DNA of 64,000 nt. It comes from Muricoccus nepalensis. GTDB taxonomy: Bacteria; Pseudomonadota; Alphaproteobacteria; Acetobacterales; Acetobacteraceae. The stretch lies in contig NZ_RCZP01000002.1 of NCBI RefSeq assembly GCF_006438825.1, forward strand, positions 218,568-282,567. Direction: 5' to 3'. The translations under genes and the position numbers were made by a program. Under the pieces are notes generated by a model. It worked only from the letters and a program-made list of their open reading frames with translations, searched no databases and was not told the origin of the DNA. Positions 46,867 through 55,298 of the stretch are shown piece by piece (the first letter of the stretch is position 1; the number at the start of each line of letters is the position of its first letter).

Positions 46867-48887
46867 CCGGCGCCCTCGCCCGGCCCGGCGGCGGGGAGGG
46901 GCAGGGGAAGCTCGATGTCGCAGACGAGGCCCTCGCCCTCCCAGCGCATCGCGACGGAGCCGCCGAGTTGCTGGTTCACCGTGCCCTCGAGCACGCGCGA
47001 GCCGAAGCCGCGCCGCTCGGGCAGGCCCGTGAGCGGCGGGCCGCCCGCCTCCGACCACCGGAGGCGCAGGAGGCGGCCCTCCTCGACCCGCCAGGCGATG
47101 GAGAGCTGCCCGCCCGGGCGCGAGAGGGCGCCGTGCTTCGTCGCGTTCGTCGCCAGCTCGTGGATCGCCATGGCGAAGGGCTGGGCCGCGCCGGCCGGCA
47201 GCGTGATCGCGGGCCCCTCCAGCCGGGCGCGCTGGCCCTCGCCGCCGAGAAAGGATTCCAGCTCCCCCTGGAGCAGCGCCCGCAGGTCGGCGCCGGACCA
47301 GCGGTCCTCGGCCAGGAGGGTCTGCGCGCGGGCGATGGCGGCGACCCGTCCCTCCACTTTGCGCCGGTAGGTGTCCATCTCCTCCGCGCGGGTGAGGCGG
47401 AGCGTCGCCTGCACGACGGCCAGCGCGTTCTTCGCGCGGTGGTCCACCTCGCGCATCAGCAGGCTGCGGCGGTGCTCGGCCGCGCGGCGCTCGGTGATGT
47501 CCTGCGCGACCCCCGCGATGCGCCGCGGCGCGCCGGTGGCGGGGTCGCGCTCCACGACGGCGCCGAAGGAGGAGATCCAGGCCCAGTCGCCGGCCGGGCG
47601 CTGCACGCGGAACTCCGCCTCGAAGCGCGGCGCCTCGTCGCGGGCCACCTCCCAGAAGCGCCTCTCGACCAGACCGCGCTCCTCCGGGTGGATGGCCTCC
47701 AGCCAGCGGGCCATCGGGAAGCTGTCCGGGGGAAGCTGGGGAAGGGCGTGCATGAGCGGGCCGGCGCGGGAGCCGGTGCCGCGGAGAAGGTCGAACTCCC
47801 AGGTGCTGAGCCGCGCCGCCTCGACCGCCAGCCGCAGCCGCGCCTCGCTCGCGCGGAGGGCGGCCTCGGCCGCCTTGCGGTCGGTGATGTCGAAATGCGC
47901 CCCGTAGGTCATGTCCCGCCCGCCGAGCGTCAGGCCCTGCACGCGCACGAGCACGTCCCGCACCTCGCCCGAGCGCGTGCGGTGCCGGGCCTCGAACTGC
48001 TGCAGGCCGGGGCGGATGGTGCCGGCGCGGGCGTTGGCGCGGATCGCCTCGGGCTCGCCGAGCGCGTCGATGTCGCCGATCCGCAGCCGCGAGAACTCCT
48101 CCCGCGAGTAGCCGTAGGCCGCGCAGGCGTGGTCGTTCACCTCCAGCACCTCGTGGGTGGCGGGGTCGATGATGATGACCGAGAAGGGGGCGGAGCCGAA
48201 CAGCACGCGGTGGCGCTCCTCGCTCTCGCGCAGCGCCGCCTCGGCCCGGGCGCGGGCGACGGTCTCCCCGGTGCGGTCGGCCACGTCGCGGACAAGCTCC
48301 ACCTCCTCGGCCCGCCAGCGGCGCGGCTCCCGCGCGTGGATGGCGAGGACCCCGAGGAGCGAGCCCGTGCGGAGGAGGGGGGCGACGACGAGGGCGCGGG
48401 TACCCATCGCCCGCCAGGCCGCGAGGCCCGGGCCGCCGCGCGTGCGCGGGTCGGCCAGGACGTCCTCGACCACGGCCGCGCGGCCGGCGCGGAGCGCGGA
48501 CGCGAGCGCGGAGCCGAGGGCGCCGGGCGCCATCGCCTGCCCGGCCAGGCTGGCGGCGCGGCTGTCGGTCCAATCGCCGCCAGCCCACCGGATACCCCCG
48601 GCGGCCTCGACCTCGCCGTACCCGATGCGGGCGACGCCGAGGTGCCCACCGAGCAGGCCGGCCGCGTCGGCCAGGGCGGCCGCGGGGTCGGACTGCGCGC
48701 GGAGACGGTCCTGCAGGGCCGGGAGGAAGGCGTCGGCGGAACGGGGGGCGGCGCCGGGGCCTGCGAGGGCCTCCAGCGCCGCGCGGATCACCGCGGTGGC
48801 GTCGCGGTACCCGCTCCCCGCCAGCTGGGCGGCGACGAGGGCCTCGATCTCCGGCGGCAGGAGAAGGGTGGGTTCATCGAGCGGCAT
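46863..48887 (-). CDS. HWE-family histidine kinase with N-terminal ribbon-helix-helix domain, GAF and PAS
   Basis: A 674-residue soluble kinase. Residues 8-42 (LLLPPEIEALVAAQLAGSGY, then RDATAVIRAALEAL) look like a ParD/CopG ribbon-helix-helix domain. A GAF domain spans about 65-225, then PAS 1 (about 232-350, FGSAPFSVIIIDPATHEV) and PAS 2 with PAC (about 360-475, ending GVAQDITERRAAE). The HWE kinase starts with MREVDHRAKNALAVVQATLRL; IHELATNATKHGALS is the N box. HWE kinases often drive stand-alone receivers and the general stress response. Convergent with the Nudix gene. Confidence 0.9.
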   Translation of the reverse strand: MPLDEPTLLLPPEIEALVAAQLAGSGYRDATAVIRAALEALAGPGAAPRSADAFLPALQDRLRAQSDPAAALADAAGLLGGHLGVARIGYGEVEAAGGIRWAGGDWTDSRAASLAGQAMAPGALGSALASALRAGRAAVVEDVLADPRTRGGPGLAAWRAMGTRALVVAPLLRTGSLLGVLAIHAREPRRWRAEEVELVRDVADRTGETVARARAEAALRESEERHRVLFGSAPFSVIIIDPATHEVLEVNDHACAAYGYSREEFSRLRIGDIDALGEPEAIRANARAGTIRPGLQQFEARHRTRSGEVRDVLVRVQGLTLGGRDMTYGAHFDITDRKAAEAALRASEARLRLAVEAARLSTWEFDLLRGTGSRAGPLMHALPQLPPDSFPMARWLEAIHPEERGLVERRFWEVARDEAPRFEAEFRVQRPAGDWAWISSFGAVVERDPATGAPRRIAGVAQDITERRAAEHRRSLLMREVDHRAKNALAVVQATLRLTRAEEMDTYRRKVEGRVAAIARAQTLLAEDRWSGADLRALLQGELESFLGGEGQRARLEGPAITLPAGAAQPFAMAIHELATNATKHGALSRPGGQLSIAWRVEEGRLLRLRWSEAGGPPLTGLPERRGFGSRVLEGTVNQQLGGSVAMRWEGEGLVCDIELPLPLPAAGPGEGAG

Positions 48888-48945
48888 CGCCGGATAAGCG
48901 GCACCAGCCCCCTGCTCGTGTCAATCGGTTATCGTTCCTTAACCA

Positions 48946-50271
48946 CTACCGCCGCGGGTGCTCCTCGCCCTTGTCCCCCATCAGCCCCGCAGCGCGCAGG
49001 GCGCGCTTGATCGTCTCGCCGGGGTCGCCGAGCAGCGATCCGGCGTTGCCGAAGAGGGAGGAGGGATCGCCGAAGGGGGAAGCCGGGCCGCCCGCGGCGC
49101 CGGGCATGCGGGTGACCGGCCCCTGGGTGCCGCCCGGCGCGGCGCGGCGCGCCCAGGCGGGCTCCGCCGCCGGCGCCTGGGCGGGGCCGGCCGCCGCGTG
49201 CGCGGGTTCCCGGGCCGGGGCGGGCGTGGGCGAGGCCGCGGGGCGCGGCGGGGGCGCCTCGGCCGGGCGGGGGGCGGCGGCGCGCTCGGCGGCGGTGTCG
49301 ATCCCCCAGAAGTCGAGGATCGCGTGGGTGGAGGAGACGCCGACATCCAGCATGTAGGCGCCGGCCACCCCCGCGCGCTGGCCACCCTCGCCCGGGCGGA
49401 GCGGCACGCCGTGGCCCATGCCGGCGATGCGGTGGCTCTCCACCCGCACCGTGCCGTCGGGGGCGCGCCAGGCGAGGTGCGTGTCGACGGACGAGCCCCG
49501 CTCGGTGGCCGGGCGCGCGGCGTCGAGGCCGTGGAGGTTCAGCCACTGCTTCACGCTCTCGCCGGCGTTGTCCGGGGCGACGGTCGTGTCGGCGTCGCCG
49601 TGCCAGACGGCGACGCGCGGCCAGGGGCCGCGGTGCGGGGAGGCGGCGCGCACCGCCGTGCCGCGCTCGGCGGGGCTGAGGGCCGGGGGGCGCGACATGG
49701 CGCGCAGCGCCTCCGCGACGCCGAGCCCCGCGCCGTAGGGAAGGCCCGCGATGATGGCGCCGCCCGCGAAGGTCTCGGGGTAGGCGGCGAGCATGACCGC
49801 GGTCATCGCGCCCCCTGCCGAGAGGCCGGTGACGAAGACGCGCGCGGGATCGATCGCGTGGGCCTCGAGCATCTGCGCGACCATCTGGCGGATCGACTGC
49901 GCCTCGCCGGCGCCGCGCGCGATGTCGCCGCCCTCGAACCAGTTGAAGCAGAGGGAGGCGTTGTTGGCGCGCTGCTGCTCGGGCAGGAGCACCGCGAAGC
50001 CGAGGCGGTCGGCGAGCGAGGACCAGCCGCAGCCGTGGTCGTAGGCGGCCGCCGTCTGCGTGCAGCCGTGCAGCGCGACGACCAGCGGCGCGCCGCGCGG
50101 CAGGTCCGCCGGCACGTGCACCATCATCCGCAGCGCGCCGGGGTTGGAGCCGAAGCCGGTCACCTCCGTGAGCGCGTTTCCGCCGCCCGTGCCGCCGGCG
50201 CGGGAGGCCACGTCCCGGCGGCGCCGCTGCAGGCGGACGAGCGCGCTGAGATCGAGCTTCGGATTGGGCAT
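48946..50271 (-). CDS. PHB depolymerase family esterase
   Basis: A 441-residue alpha/beta hydrolase of the PHB-depolymerase/LpqC esterase family. Oxyanion region LVVALHGCTQTAAAYDHGCGW, lipase box VTGLSAGGAMTAVMLA with the nucleophile Ser, LPEQQRANNASLCFNWFEG, and a final HAILDFWG with a likely catalytic His earlier in IAGMGHGVPL. The last 130 residues are Pro/Ala-rich with SLFGNAGSLLGD-type repeats. No signal peptide is seen, so it may act on intracellular polymer. ATG follows aaaggaag. Confidence 0.88.
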   Translation of the reverse strand: MPNPKLDLSALVRLQRRRRDVASRAGGTGGGNALTEVTGFGSNPGALRMMVHVPADLPRGAPLVVALHGCTQTAAAYDHGCGWSSLADRLGFAVLLPEQQRANNASLCFNWFEGGDIARGAGEAQSIRQMVAQMLEAHAIDPARVFVTGLSAGGAMTAVMLAAYPETFAGGAIIAGLPYGAGLGVAEALRAMSRPPALSPAERGTAVRAASPHRGPWPRVAVWHGDADTTVAPDNAGESVKQWLNLHGLDAARPATERGSSVDTHLAWRAPDGTVRVESHRIAGMGHGVPLRPGEGGQRAGVAGAYMLDVGVSSTHAILDFWGIDTAAERAAAPRPAEAPPPRPAASPTPAPAREPAHAAAGPAQAPAAEPAWARRAAPGGTQGPVTRMPGAAGGPASPFGDPSSLFGNAGSLLGDPGETIKRALRAAGLMGDKGEEHPRR

Positions 50272-50332
50272 GCTGCTTCCTTTCGCCGGGACGGGGCCCC
50301 CAGAGGCCTGCCCTCCGCACCGAGATCGATGT

Positions 50333-50341
50333 TGCGGTGCA
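50333..50341. promoter_or_regulatory. TGC-N3-GCA motif upstream of the PHB-depolymerase-type gene
   Basis: TGCGGTGCA, within ttgcggtgcagcatt, lies 62 bases upstream of the esterase start. PhaR, the PHB regulator of alphaproteobacteria such as Paracoccus and Rhodobacter, is known to bind TGC-rich CTGC-N(3-4)-GCAG-type sites. The match is to the core only, so the assignment is weak. Confidence 0.25.
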
Positions 50342-50396
50342 GCATTACAACGGGCGCGGGGCGGAATGGTTTGGTACCCCACGACGAAGGCCGCCC

Positions 50397-51038
50397 TCAG
50401 GGCGCCGCGAGGCTCAGCACCAGGCCGTAGTGGCAGGCGGCCGCCGCGAGCACGAGCGCGTGCCAGATGGCGACGTTGAAGCGAAGGCGGCTCGCCAGGT
50501 GCACGAGCACGCCGAGGCTGTAGAGAAGCCCGCCCGCGGCGAGCAGCCCGAGCTGCCCGGCCGAGAGCGTGCGCGACAGCGGCACCAGCGCGACGACGCC
50601 GACCCAGCCGAGGACGAGGTAGGCGGCGATCGACCCCCGCTCGAAGCGCCCGGGCGCGAGAAGCTTCATCGCGGCCCCGAGCAGCGCGCCGGTCCAGACG
50701 AAGGCGAGGAGGGCGGTGGCGAGCGGCCCCCCGATCGCGAGGACCGAGACCGGCGTGTAGGTGCCCGCGATCATGATGAAGATGGCCGCGTGGTCGGCCC
50801 GGCGCAGCAGGGCGCGGCGCGGGCCCGCGGGCGCGAGGTTGTAGGCGGCCGAGCAGGCGAAGGTGGCGACCAGCCCGGCCATGTAGAGGCCGAGCGCGAT
50901 GGCCAGGCCGGGGTCGGACGGGAAGGGCGCGCGGAGGGCGAGGAGCAGGCAGCCGGCCGGCACCGCGAGGAGGCCCGCCGCATGGACCGCGGCGTCGGCG
51001 CCCCGCTCGGCGCCGTTGTAGGGGGACGGGTCGGACAT
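50397..51038 (-). CDS. Hemolysin III / TrhA family membrane protein
   Basis: A 213-residue seven-helix protein of the PAQR/hemolysin III family. GADAAVHAAGLLAVPAG holds the first conserved His, ACSAAYNL and RRADHAAIFIMIAGTYTPV the second, and RFNVAIWHALVLAAAACHY the final His pair; these form the zinc site of the family. Bacterial members set membrane lipid balance (TrhA type). ATG at 51038 has aggatgggg close upstream. It runs in line with the esterase gene but 125 bases away. Confidence 0.9.
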   Translation of the reverse strand: MSDPSPYNGAERGADAAVHAAGLLAVPAGCLLLALRAPFPSDPGLAIALGLYMAGLVATFACSAAYNLAPAGPRRALLRRADHAAIFIMIAGTYTPVSVLAIGGPLATALLAFVWTGALLGAAMKLLAPGRFERGSIAAYLVLGWVGVVALVPLSRTLSAGQLGLLAAGGLLYSLGVLVHLASRLRFNVAIWHALVLAAAACHYGLVLSLAAP

Positions 51039-51131
51039 GCCCCATCCTGGCGCCCGGGCCGCCGGTGTCAAAGGGCCGCGCCCGCGGCGGCGGTCACCGG
51101 GGCGGGTGGCGCGGGGCTCGCGCCCCGCCGG

Positions 51132-51320
51132 TCAGCGGCGGGACTTGCCCCGCTCGATCTCGCGCTCGATCGCGCCGCGCTCCGACGAGCCGAGCTTGCG
51201 CGCGATCTCGCGCACGATGGCGACGGAGACGCGGTGGCGCTTGGCGAGGTAGGCGATGGTCTCCTCGAGACCGGCCGCGTCGGTCCGGTCGGTGCCGTTG
51301 GGGGTCTTGGTCTGCGACAC
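51132..51320 (-). CDS. Small DUF3606-like protein
   Basis: A 62-residue protein, helical: AAGLEETIAYLAKRHRVSVA then IVREIARKLGSSERGAIERE. The pattern of a helix, VS-turn and a second helix with KLG is that of DUF3606 proteins, common stress-induced small proteins in alphaproteobacteria. The start is GTG with cggaggcacgc in front, a strong ribosome site. Stand-alone, between the hemolysin III gene and the next small gene; 165 bases upstream of it nothing else is seen. Confidence 0.7.
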   Translation of the reverse strand: MSQTKTPNGTDRTDAAGLEETIAYLAKRHRVSVAIVREIARKLGSSERGAIEREIERGKSRR

Positions 51321-51485
51321 GCGTGCCTCCGTTGAACGGACGGGACCCGGCGCCACGCGGCATGCGCCGGTGGCCTGTCCCGATGATGAACTGCTGCCGA
51401 GGAACGCGGCCCGGAGCCCGGTCGCCCTGCGTCCTCTCTCAGCCGGCCGGCCCGCGGGGAAGGACCCGCCGCCAGCCGGAGGCCG

Positions 51486-51719
51486 TCAGCCGACGACCGG
51501 CCATCCCTTGCCGAGCGCCGAGACGGCGCCGAGGCGGAGCTGGCTCTCGCGCACCACGCGCTCGTGGCCGTCACGCTCGCTCTTCACGCGGTACTCGCGG
51601 TCGGCGGCGTCGTTCGGAAGAAGGCGCGTGATGATGTAGTGGCCGGTCATGCCGGGCGGGGTGAGGACCCCGGCGACCAGCTCGACGTTCTGGCCGATTT
51701 CGAAGCTGTGACGTTGCAT
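51486..51719 (-). CDS. Small conserved-looking hypothetical protein
   Basis: A 77-residue protein with a compact beta-rich pattern: HSFEIGQNVELVAGVL, GHYIITRLLPNDAADREYRV, then ERVVRESQLRLGAVSALG. This resembles small SH3-like proteins of alphaproteobacteria that carry IGQxVxL and YRVKSExDxHERVVxE. No function is known to me. ATG has cgaggaacc upstream. It lies in a run of three small minus-strand genes ending with cspA, so a stress-related role is possible. Confidence 0.65.
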   Translation of the reverse strand: MQRHSFEIGQNVELVAGVLTPPGMTGHYIITRLLPNDAADREYRVKSERDGHERVVRESQLRLGAVSALGKGWPVVG

Positions 51720-51912
51720 GGTGGTTCCTCGCGTGGGGTCAACGCTTCGGGCGTGGGGACGCCGGATCCCGAGGGCCACCGGCCCGACCGTGGCGGCCCC
51801 AGGCGTCGCGGATCGCCGCGCCGTCCTGGACCCGCCCCGGGGAGGGCGGTGACCGTCGCCCCCGGAGTGGGGCAGGCCGCGGCCTGCCCCCTGGACCCAT
51901 CGGGTCCGGCGA

Positions 51913-52119
51913 TCAGGCCGCCTTCAGGTTGCCGGCCGAGACCTTGCCCTGCTGGCCGCGCTGCAGCTCGTACTCGATCTTGTCGCCCTCGCGGGGCTCC
52001 TGCATCCCGGCGCGCTGGACGTCGGAGATGTGCAGGAAGACGTCCTTGGAGCCGTCCTCGGGCTGGATGAAGCCAAAGCCCTTGGTCGCGTTGAACCACT
52101 TCACGGTGCCGGTCGGCAT
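51913..52119 (-). CDS. cspA: Cold shock protein
   Basis: A 68-residue single cold-shock domain, an RNA chaperone. RNP1 is KGFGFIQPEDG and RNP2 is DVFLHISDV; the start MPTGTVKWFNATKGFGF is typical of alphaproteobacterial CspA proteins. The frame stays open for 26 codons upstream, but that part is not family-like. The region 52120-52360, between it and the divergent DUF3750 gene, is relatively A/T-rich near 52200-52270 and probably holds its 5' leader and both promoters. Confidence 0.95.
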   Translation of the reverse strand: MPTGTVKWFNATKGFGFIQPEDGSKDVFLHISDVQRAGMQEPREGDKIEYELQRGQQGKVSAGNLKAA

Positions 52120-52361
52120 GCTGGGTATCCGTTCATGAACGAGTGTGCCACCCCGCAACATCGCGGGCTGGATCAAGCTTCGAGGAGTGACGGACACCGG
52201 GCTCGGCGCTCTGTGAAGAGCTTAGGAGAGCAGGCCGGACCAGACGAGATTGACGCGATACATCTAGGGAGGGGCGCGCGGAAGTTCAACCTTGCTGCGG
52301 CCCGGCCCGGCCGCGGGCGCCGCGGGGCACCCGGCTTGCGGCGCGCGGGCCGGGTCCAGAT

Positions 52362-53159
52362 ATGCCGGCGACGATGACGATCCTCAAAGCCGGCCTTCTT
52401 CTCTTCTCCCTCTTCTACCTCCTGCCGCTCGGCATCTCCGCGGCGCTCTACGGCGCCAACGGCGCGGGGCGCGACTGGTGGGGCGCCGACCGGTCCAGCG
52501 CCGGGCTGCTGCCGCCCGCGGGCCGGAACGCGGGGGCGGTGGTGCGCGTCTTCGCGGCGCCCACCGTGCGCTGGCGCGGCATCTTCGCCGTGCATTGCTG
52601 GATCGTGTTCAAGCCCGAGGGCGCGGCGTCCTACACGCGCTACGACTACACCGCCTGGGGCGAGCCGATCCGGCTGAACGGCTTCGAGCCCGACGGCCGC
52701 TGGTTCGGCCAGACACCGGAAGTGGTCTTCGCGGCCGACGGCGCGGCGGCGGCGGCGCTGATCCCGCGCATGCGGGACGCCATCGCCGGCTACGCCTGGA
52801 GCAACCAGGGCGACTACCGCGCCTGGCCCGGCCCGAACTCGAACACCTTCGTCGCGGCGGTGATGGACGCCGTGCCGGGCATTCCCGTCACCCTGCCGCC
52901 GACCGCCGTCGGCAAGGACTACCCCTATGACGGCCGCTGGCTGCGCCCCACCGCCTCGGGCACGGGGCTGCGGCTGACGCTCGGCGGCTACGCCGGCGTC
53001 ACGCTCGGCTGGGTGGAGGGAATCGAGGTGAACATCCTTGGCGCCGTCGCGGGAATCGACCTCCGGCGGCCGGCGATCAAGCTGCCCGGGCTCGGGCGGA
53101 TCGGCACGCGGGGCCCCGACGGGTCCGGGACGCCGCCGGCGGTCGCGGCGGTGCCGTAA
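52362..53159 (+). CDS. DUF3750 protein
   Basis: A 265-residue protein of the DUF3750 family. One N-terminal membrane helix (AGLLLFSLFYLLPLGISAAL) is followed by a globular domain with FAVHCWIVFKPEG, YTRYDYTAWGEPI, YRAWPGPNSNTFVAAVM and a Gly-rich end. The His/Cys and the GPNSNTF motif recall permuted papain-like peptidase folds, but catalysis is not shown. No operon partner. Start MPATMTILKAG; the second ATG is 12 bases later. Confidence 0.85.
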   Translation: MPATMTILKAGLLLFSLFYLLPLGISAALYGANGAGRDWWGADRSSAGLLPPAGRNAGAVVRVFAAPTVRWRGIFAVHCWIVFKPEGAASYTRYDYTAWGEPIRLNGFEPDGRWFGQTPEVVFAADGAAAAALIPRMRDAIAGYAWSNQGDYRAWPGPNSNTFVAAVMDAVPGIPVTLPPTAVGKDYPYDGRWLRPTASGTGLRLTLGGYAGVTLGWVEGIEVNILGAVAGIDLRRPAIKLPGLGRIGTRGPDGSGTPPAVAAVP

Positions 53160-53218
53160 AAGACGGCTGAACGAGCCTTCAACCGGAAAAATCTTTGCGA
53201 CACCGGTTCAATATCACA

Positions 53219-53253
53219 ATGTCGTGTGCTATCTCACGAATATGTTCCGACAT
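53219..53253. promoter_or_regulatory. Nested inverted repeats upstream of the tetR-type gene
   Basis: ATGTCG (53219-53224) and CGACAT (53248-53253) form one dyad, and TCGTG (53222-53226) with CACGA (53235-53239) form a second inside it. They lie 75-110 bases upstream of the TetR start in a stretch far less GC-rich than its surroundings (53160-53270). This layout fits an autoregulatory operator next to a promoter, but arms of five or six bases are weak evidence. Confidence 0.4.
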
Positions 53254-53328
53254 CGAGTCAAACTGCGCGTGGCCGACCTTCCGTCCCCACGCCGCAACGG
53301 CGCTTCGCGCCCTGGCCGGGCCTGACCG

Positions 53329-54168
53329 ATGTCAGACGCCACAGGCCCCACCGCCCGCCGCCCGGTGGGCGCCCCCCCGGGGCGACGCGCCCACGGCCTG
53401 GCGCGGGAGCAGGCGATCATCGCCGCCGCGACCGACCTCTTCGCCGAGATCGGCCTCGACGCCACGACGCGCGAGCTGGCCGCGCGGCTCGGCATCACCC
53501 AGCCGCTGCTCTACCGCTACTTCGACAGCAAGGAGGCGCTGATCGAGCGCGTGCTGGAGGAGGAGTTCGCGGGCGAGTGGAACCCGGGCTGGGAGGCGCT
53601 CCTCGCCGACCGCGCGGTGCCGCTGCGCGAGCGGCTGGTGTCCTTCTACCTCGACTACGCGGCCGCGGTGCTCACCTACCGGCGCGTTCGCCTGCTGATG
53701 TTCTCGGGGCTGAAGGGCTTCGGGCCCGGCGCGCGCGCCATCGGCATGCTGCGCGAGCGCGTGGTGGAGCGCGTGCTGGCCGAGGGGCGCCACGCCTTCT
53801 CCCTGCCGCCCTCCCTGCCGTCGGACGACGACGCCGGGCGGGAGCGGGACGCGGAGCTCGTCTGGAACCTGCACGACTCGATCTTCGCCCTGGCGATGCG
53901 CCAGCACGTCTTCGGCCAGCCCGCGCCGCAGGACCTCCGCGCGACCATCGCGGACAAGGTGGACGCCTTCCTCGAGGGCGTGCCCGCCGGCATGGCCCGG
54001 CGGCCCGGCGGCCCGGCGGAGGCCGCCGGCTGGGCGGCCGAGAGCCTGGCGACGGGCGAGATGGTCTGGGCCGGCCCACCCGCCGTTCCGGCGCCCCGCC
54101 CGGCCAAGGAGCTGGGCGCGCTCGTCCTCGAAAAAAATGGGGGGACACCCCGGGCGGCGCACGACTAA
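53329..54168 (+). CDS. TetR family transcriptional regulator
   Basis: A 279-residue regulator. The DNA-binding domain is at about 25-75: REQAIIAAATDLFAEIGLDA, TTRELAARLGITQPLLYRYF, then DSKEALIERVL. The ligand domain is longer than usual and ends in a Pro/Ala-rich tail. The last codons include a run of seven A followed by TG6 (54131-54144), odd for this genome. Target unknown; it precedes a Bug receptor gene by 38 bases and may control that cluster. Confidence 0.9.
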   Translation: MSDATGPTARRPVGAPPGRRAHGLAREQAIIAAATDLFAEIGLDATTRELAARLGITQPLLYRYFDSKEALIERVLEEEFAGEWNPGWEALLADRAVPLRERLVSFYLDYAAAVLTYRRVRLLMFSGLKGFGPGARAIGMLRERVVERVLAEGRHAFSLPPSLPSDDDAGRERDAELVWNLHDSIFALAMRQHVFGQPAPQDLRATIADKVDAFLEGVPAGMARRPGGPAEAAGWAAESLATGEMVWAGPPAVPAPRPAKELGALVLEKNGGTPRAAHD

Positions 54169-54206
54169 CCTCGCCTGCCCGGCGGAGACCGGGCGGGAGG
54201 GAAGGA

Positions 54207-55277
54207 ATGCGCCGGGACGGACCCTTGCCGCGCTTCACGATGGCGGCGCCCCCCGGCGCCGCGCAGCATCCTGCCGGCCCGCAGGGGAGCGTCGAGGCGG
54301 CCTCCCTCGTCGGGCGCCGGGCGGCCCTGGCCGGTGCGCTGCTGGCGCCCGCCCTCCGCCCCGCCCGCGCGCAGGGCGCCTGGCCCGACCGGCCCGTGCG
54401 GATCGTGGTGCCCTTCACCCCCGGCGGCTCGACCGACATCATCGCGCGCGCCCTCGGCGCCGAGCTCCAGGCGGCGCTCGGCCAGCCCTTCGTCGTGGAG
54501 AACCGCGGGGGCGCGGGCGGCACGGTGGGGTGCGAGGCCGTCGCCCACGCGGCGCCCGACGGCTACACGCTGCTGATGGGGCATATCGGCACGCTGGCCG
54601 TGAACCCCTTCCTCTACCGCCTCTCCTACGACACCGTTTCCTCCTTCGCGCCGATCGTCCTGGCCGCGGTGGTGCCGAACGTGATGGTGGTGAACCCGCG
54701 CAAGGTTGAGGCGACGGGAATCGCGGAGCTGATCGCGCTCGCGAAGCGCCGGCCGGGCGCACTCGCCTACGGCTCCGGCGGGAACGGCTCGGCCGCGCAC
54801 ATCGCCATGGCCGCCTTCAACCTCGCGACCGGCACGGCGATGACGCACGTGCCCTACCGCGGCACGGCGCCGATGATGAACGACCTCATCGGCGGCACGA
54901 TCGACCTCACCTTCACCGGCGGGCCGCCGGCGCTGCCGCCGGTGCGGGCCGGGCTGCTGCGCGCGCTCGGCGTGTCCTCGACCCACCGGCTCGCGGGCGC
55001 GCCGGAGATCCCCACCCTCGACGAGCAGGGCGTCACCGGCTTCGACGCGACGCAGTGGTACGGCCTGCTCGCGCCCGCCGGCACGCCGCGCCCGGTCGTC
55101 GAGCGGCTGAACGCCGAATCCGCGCGCATCCTGCAGGGCGAGGCGCTGCGGCCGCGGCTGGCGGCGGAGGGCGCCGAGGCCGCGCCCGGCACGCCCGGGT
55201 CCTTCCGCGACTTCATCCTCGCCGAGCGCGCGCGCTGGGGCGAGGTGGTACGCCGGGCTGACCTGCGCGCCGACTGA
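54207..55277 (+). CDS. Bug family (TctC-type) tripartite tricarboxylate receptor
   Basis: A 356-residue periplasmic binding protein. After a long N-terminal extension it has a signal region (RRAALAGALLAPALRPARAQG), then PVRIVVPFTPGGSTDIIARAL, FVVENRGGAGGTVG, LMGHIGTLAVNPFLY, MTHVPYRGTAPMMNDLIGG quoted in parts, and a WYGLLAPAGTP end. These are Bug hallmarks; the ligand is normally a carboxylate. No TctA/TctB permease lies in the window, so it is an orphan receptor. ATG at 54207 follows gggagggaagga; ATG at 54240 is an alternative. Confidence 0.9.
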   Translation: MRRDGPLPRFTMAAPPGAAQHPAGPQGSVEAASLVGRRAALAGALLAPALRPARAQGAWPDRPVRIVVPFTPGGSTDIIARALGAELQAALGQPFVVENRGGAGGTVGCEAVAHAAPDGYTLLMGHIGTLAVNPFLYRLSYDTVSSFAPIVLAAVVPNVMVVNPRKVEATGIAELIALAKRRPGALAYGSGGNGSAAHIAMAAFNLATGTAMTHVPYRGTAPMMNDLIGGTIDLTFTGGPPALPPVRAGLLRALGVSSTHRLAGAPEIPTLDEQGVTGFDATQWYGLLAPAGTPRPVVERLNAESARILQGEALRPRLAAEGAEAAPGTPGSFRDFILAERARWGEVVRRADLRAD

Positions 55278-55298
55278 CACGGAACAAGGGAAACGACG

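Noticed and set aside
46779-49010. Long plus-strand frame opposite the HWE kinase
   Set aside because: No motif; the kinase on the other strand is unambiguous.
53226-55277. A 683-codon frame beginning before the TetR gene and running into the Bug receptor
   Set aside because: The first 320 codons are the out-of-frame shadow of TetR; the receptor starts at a good ribosome site at 54207.
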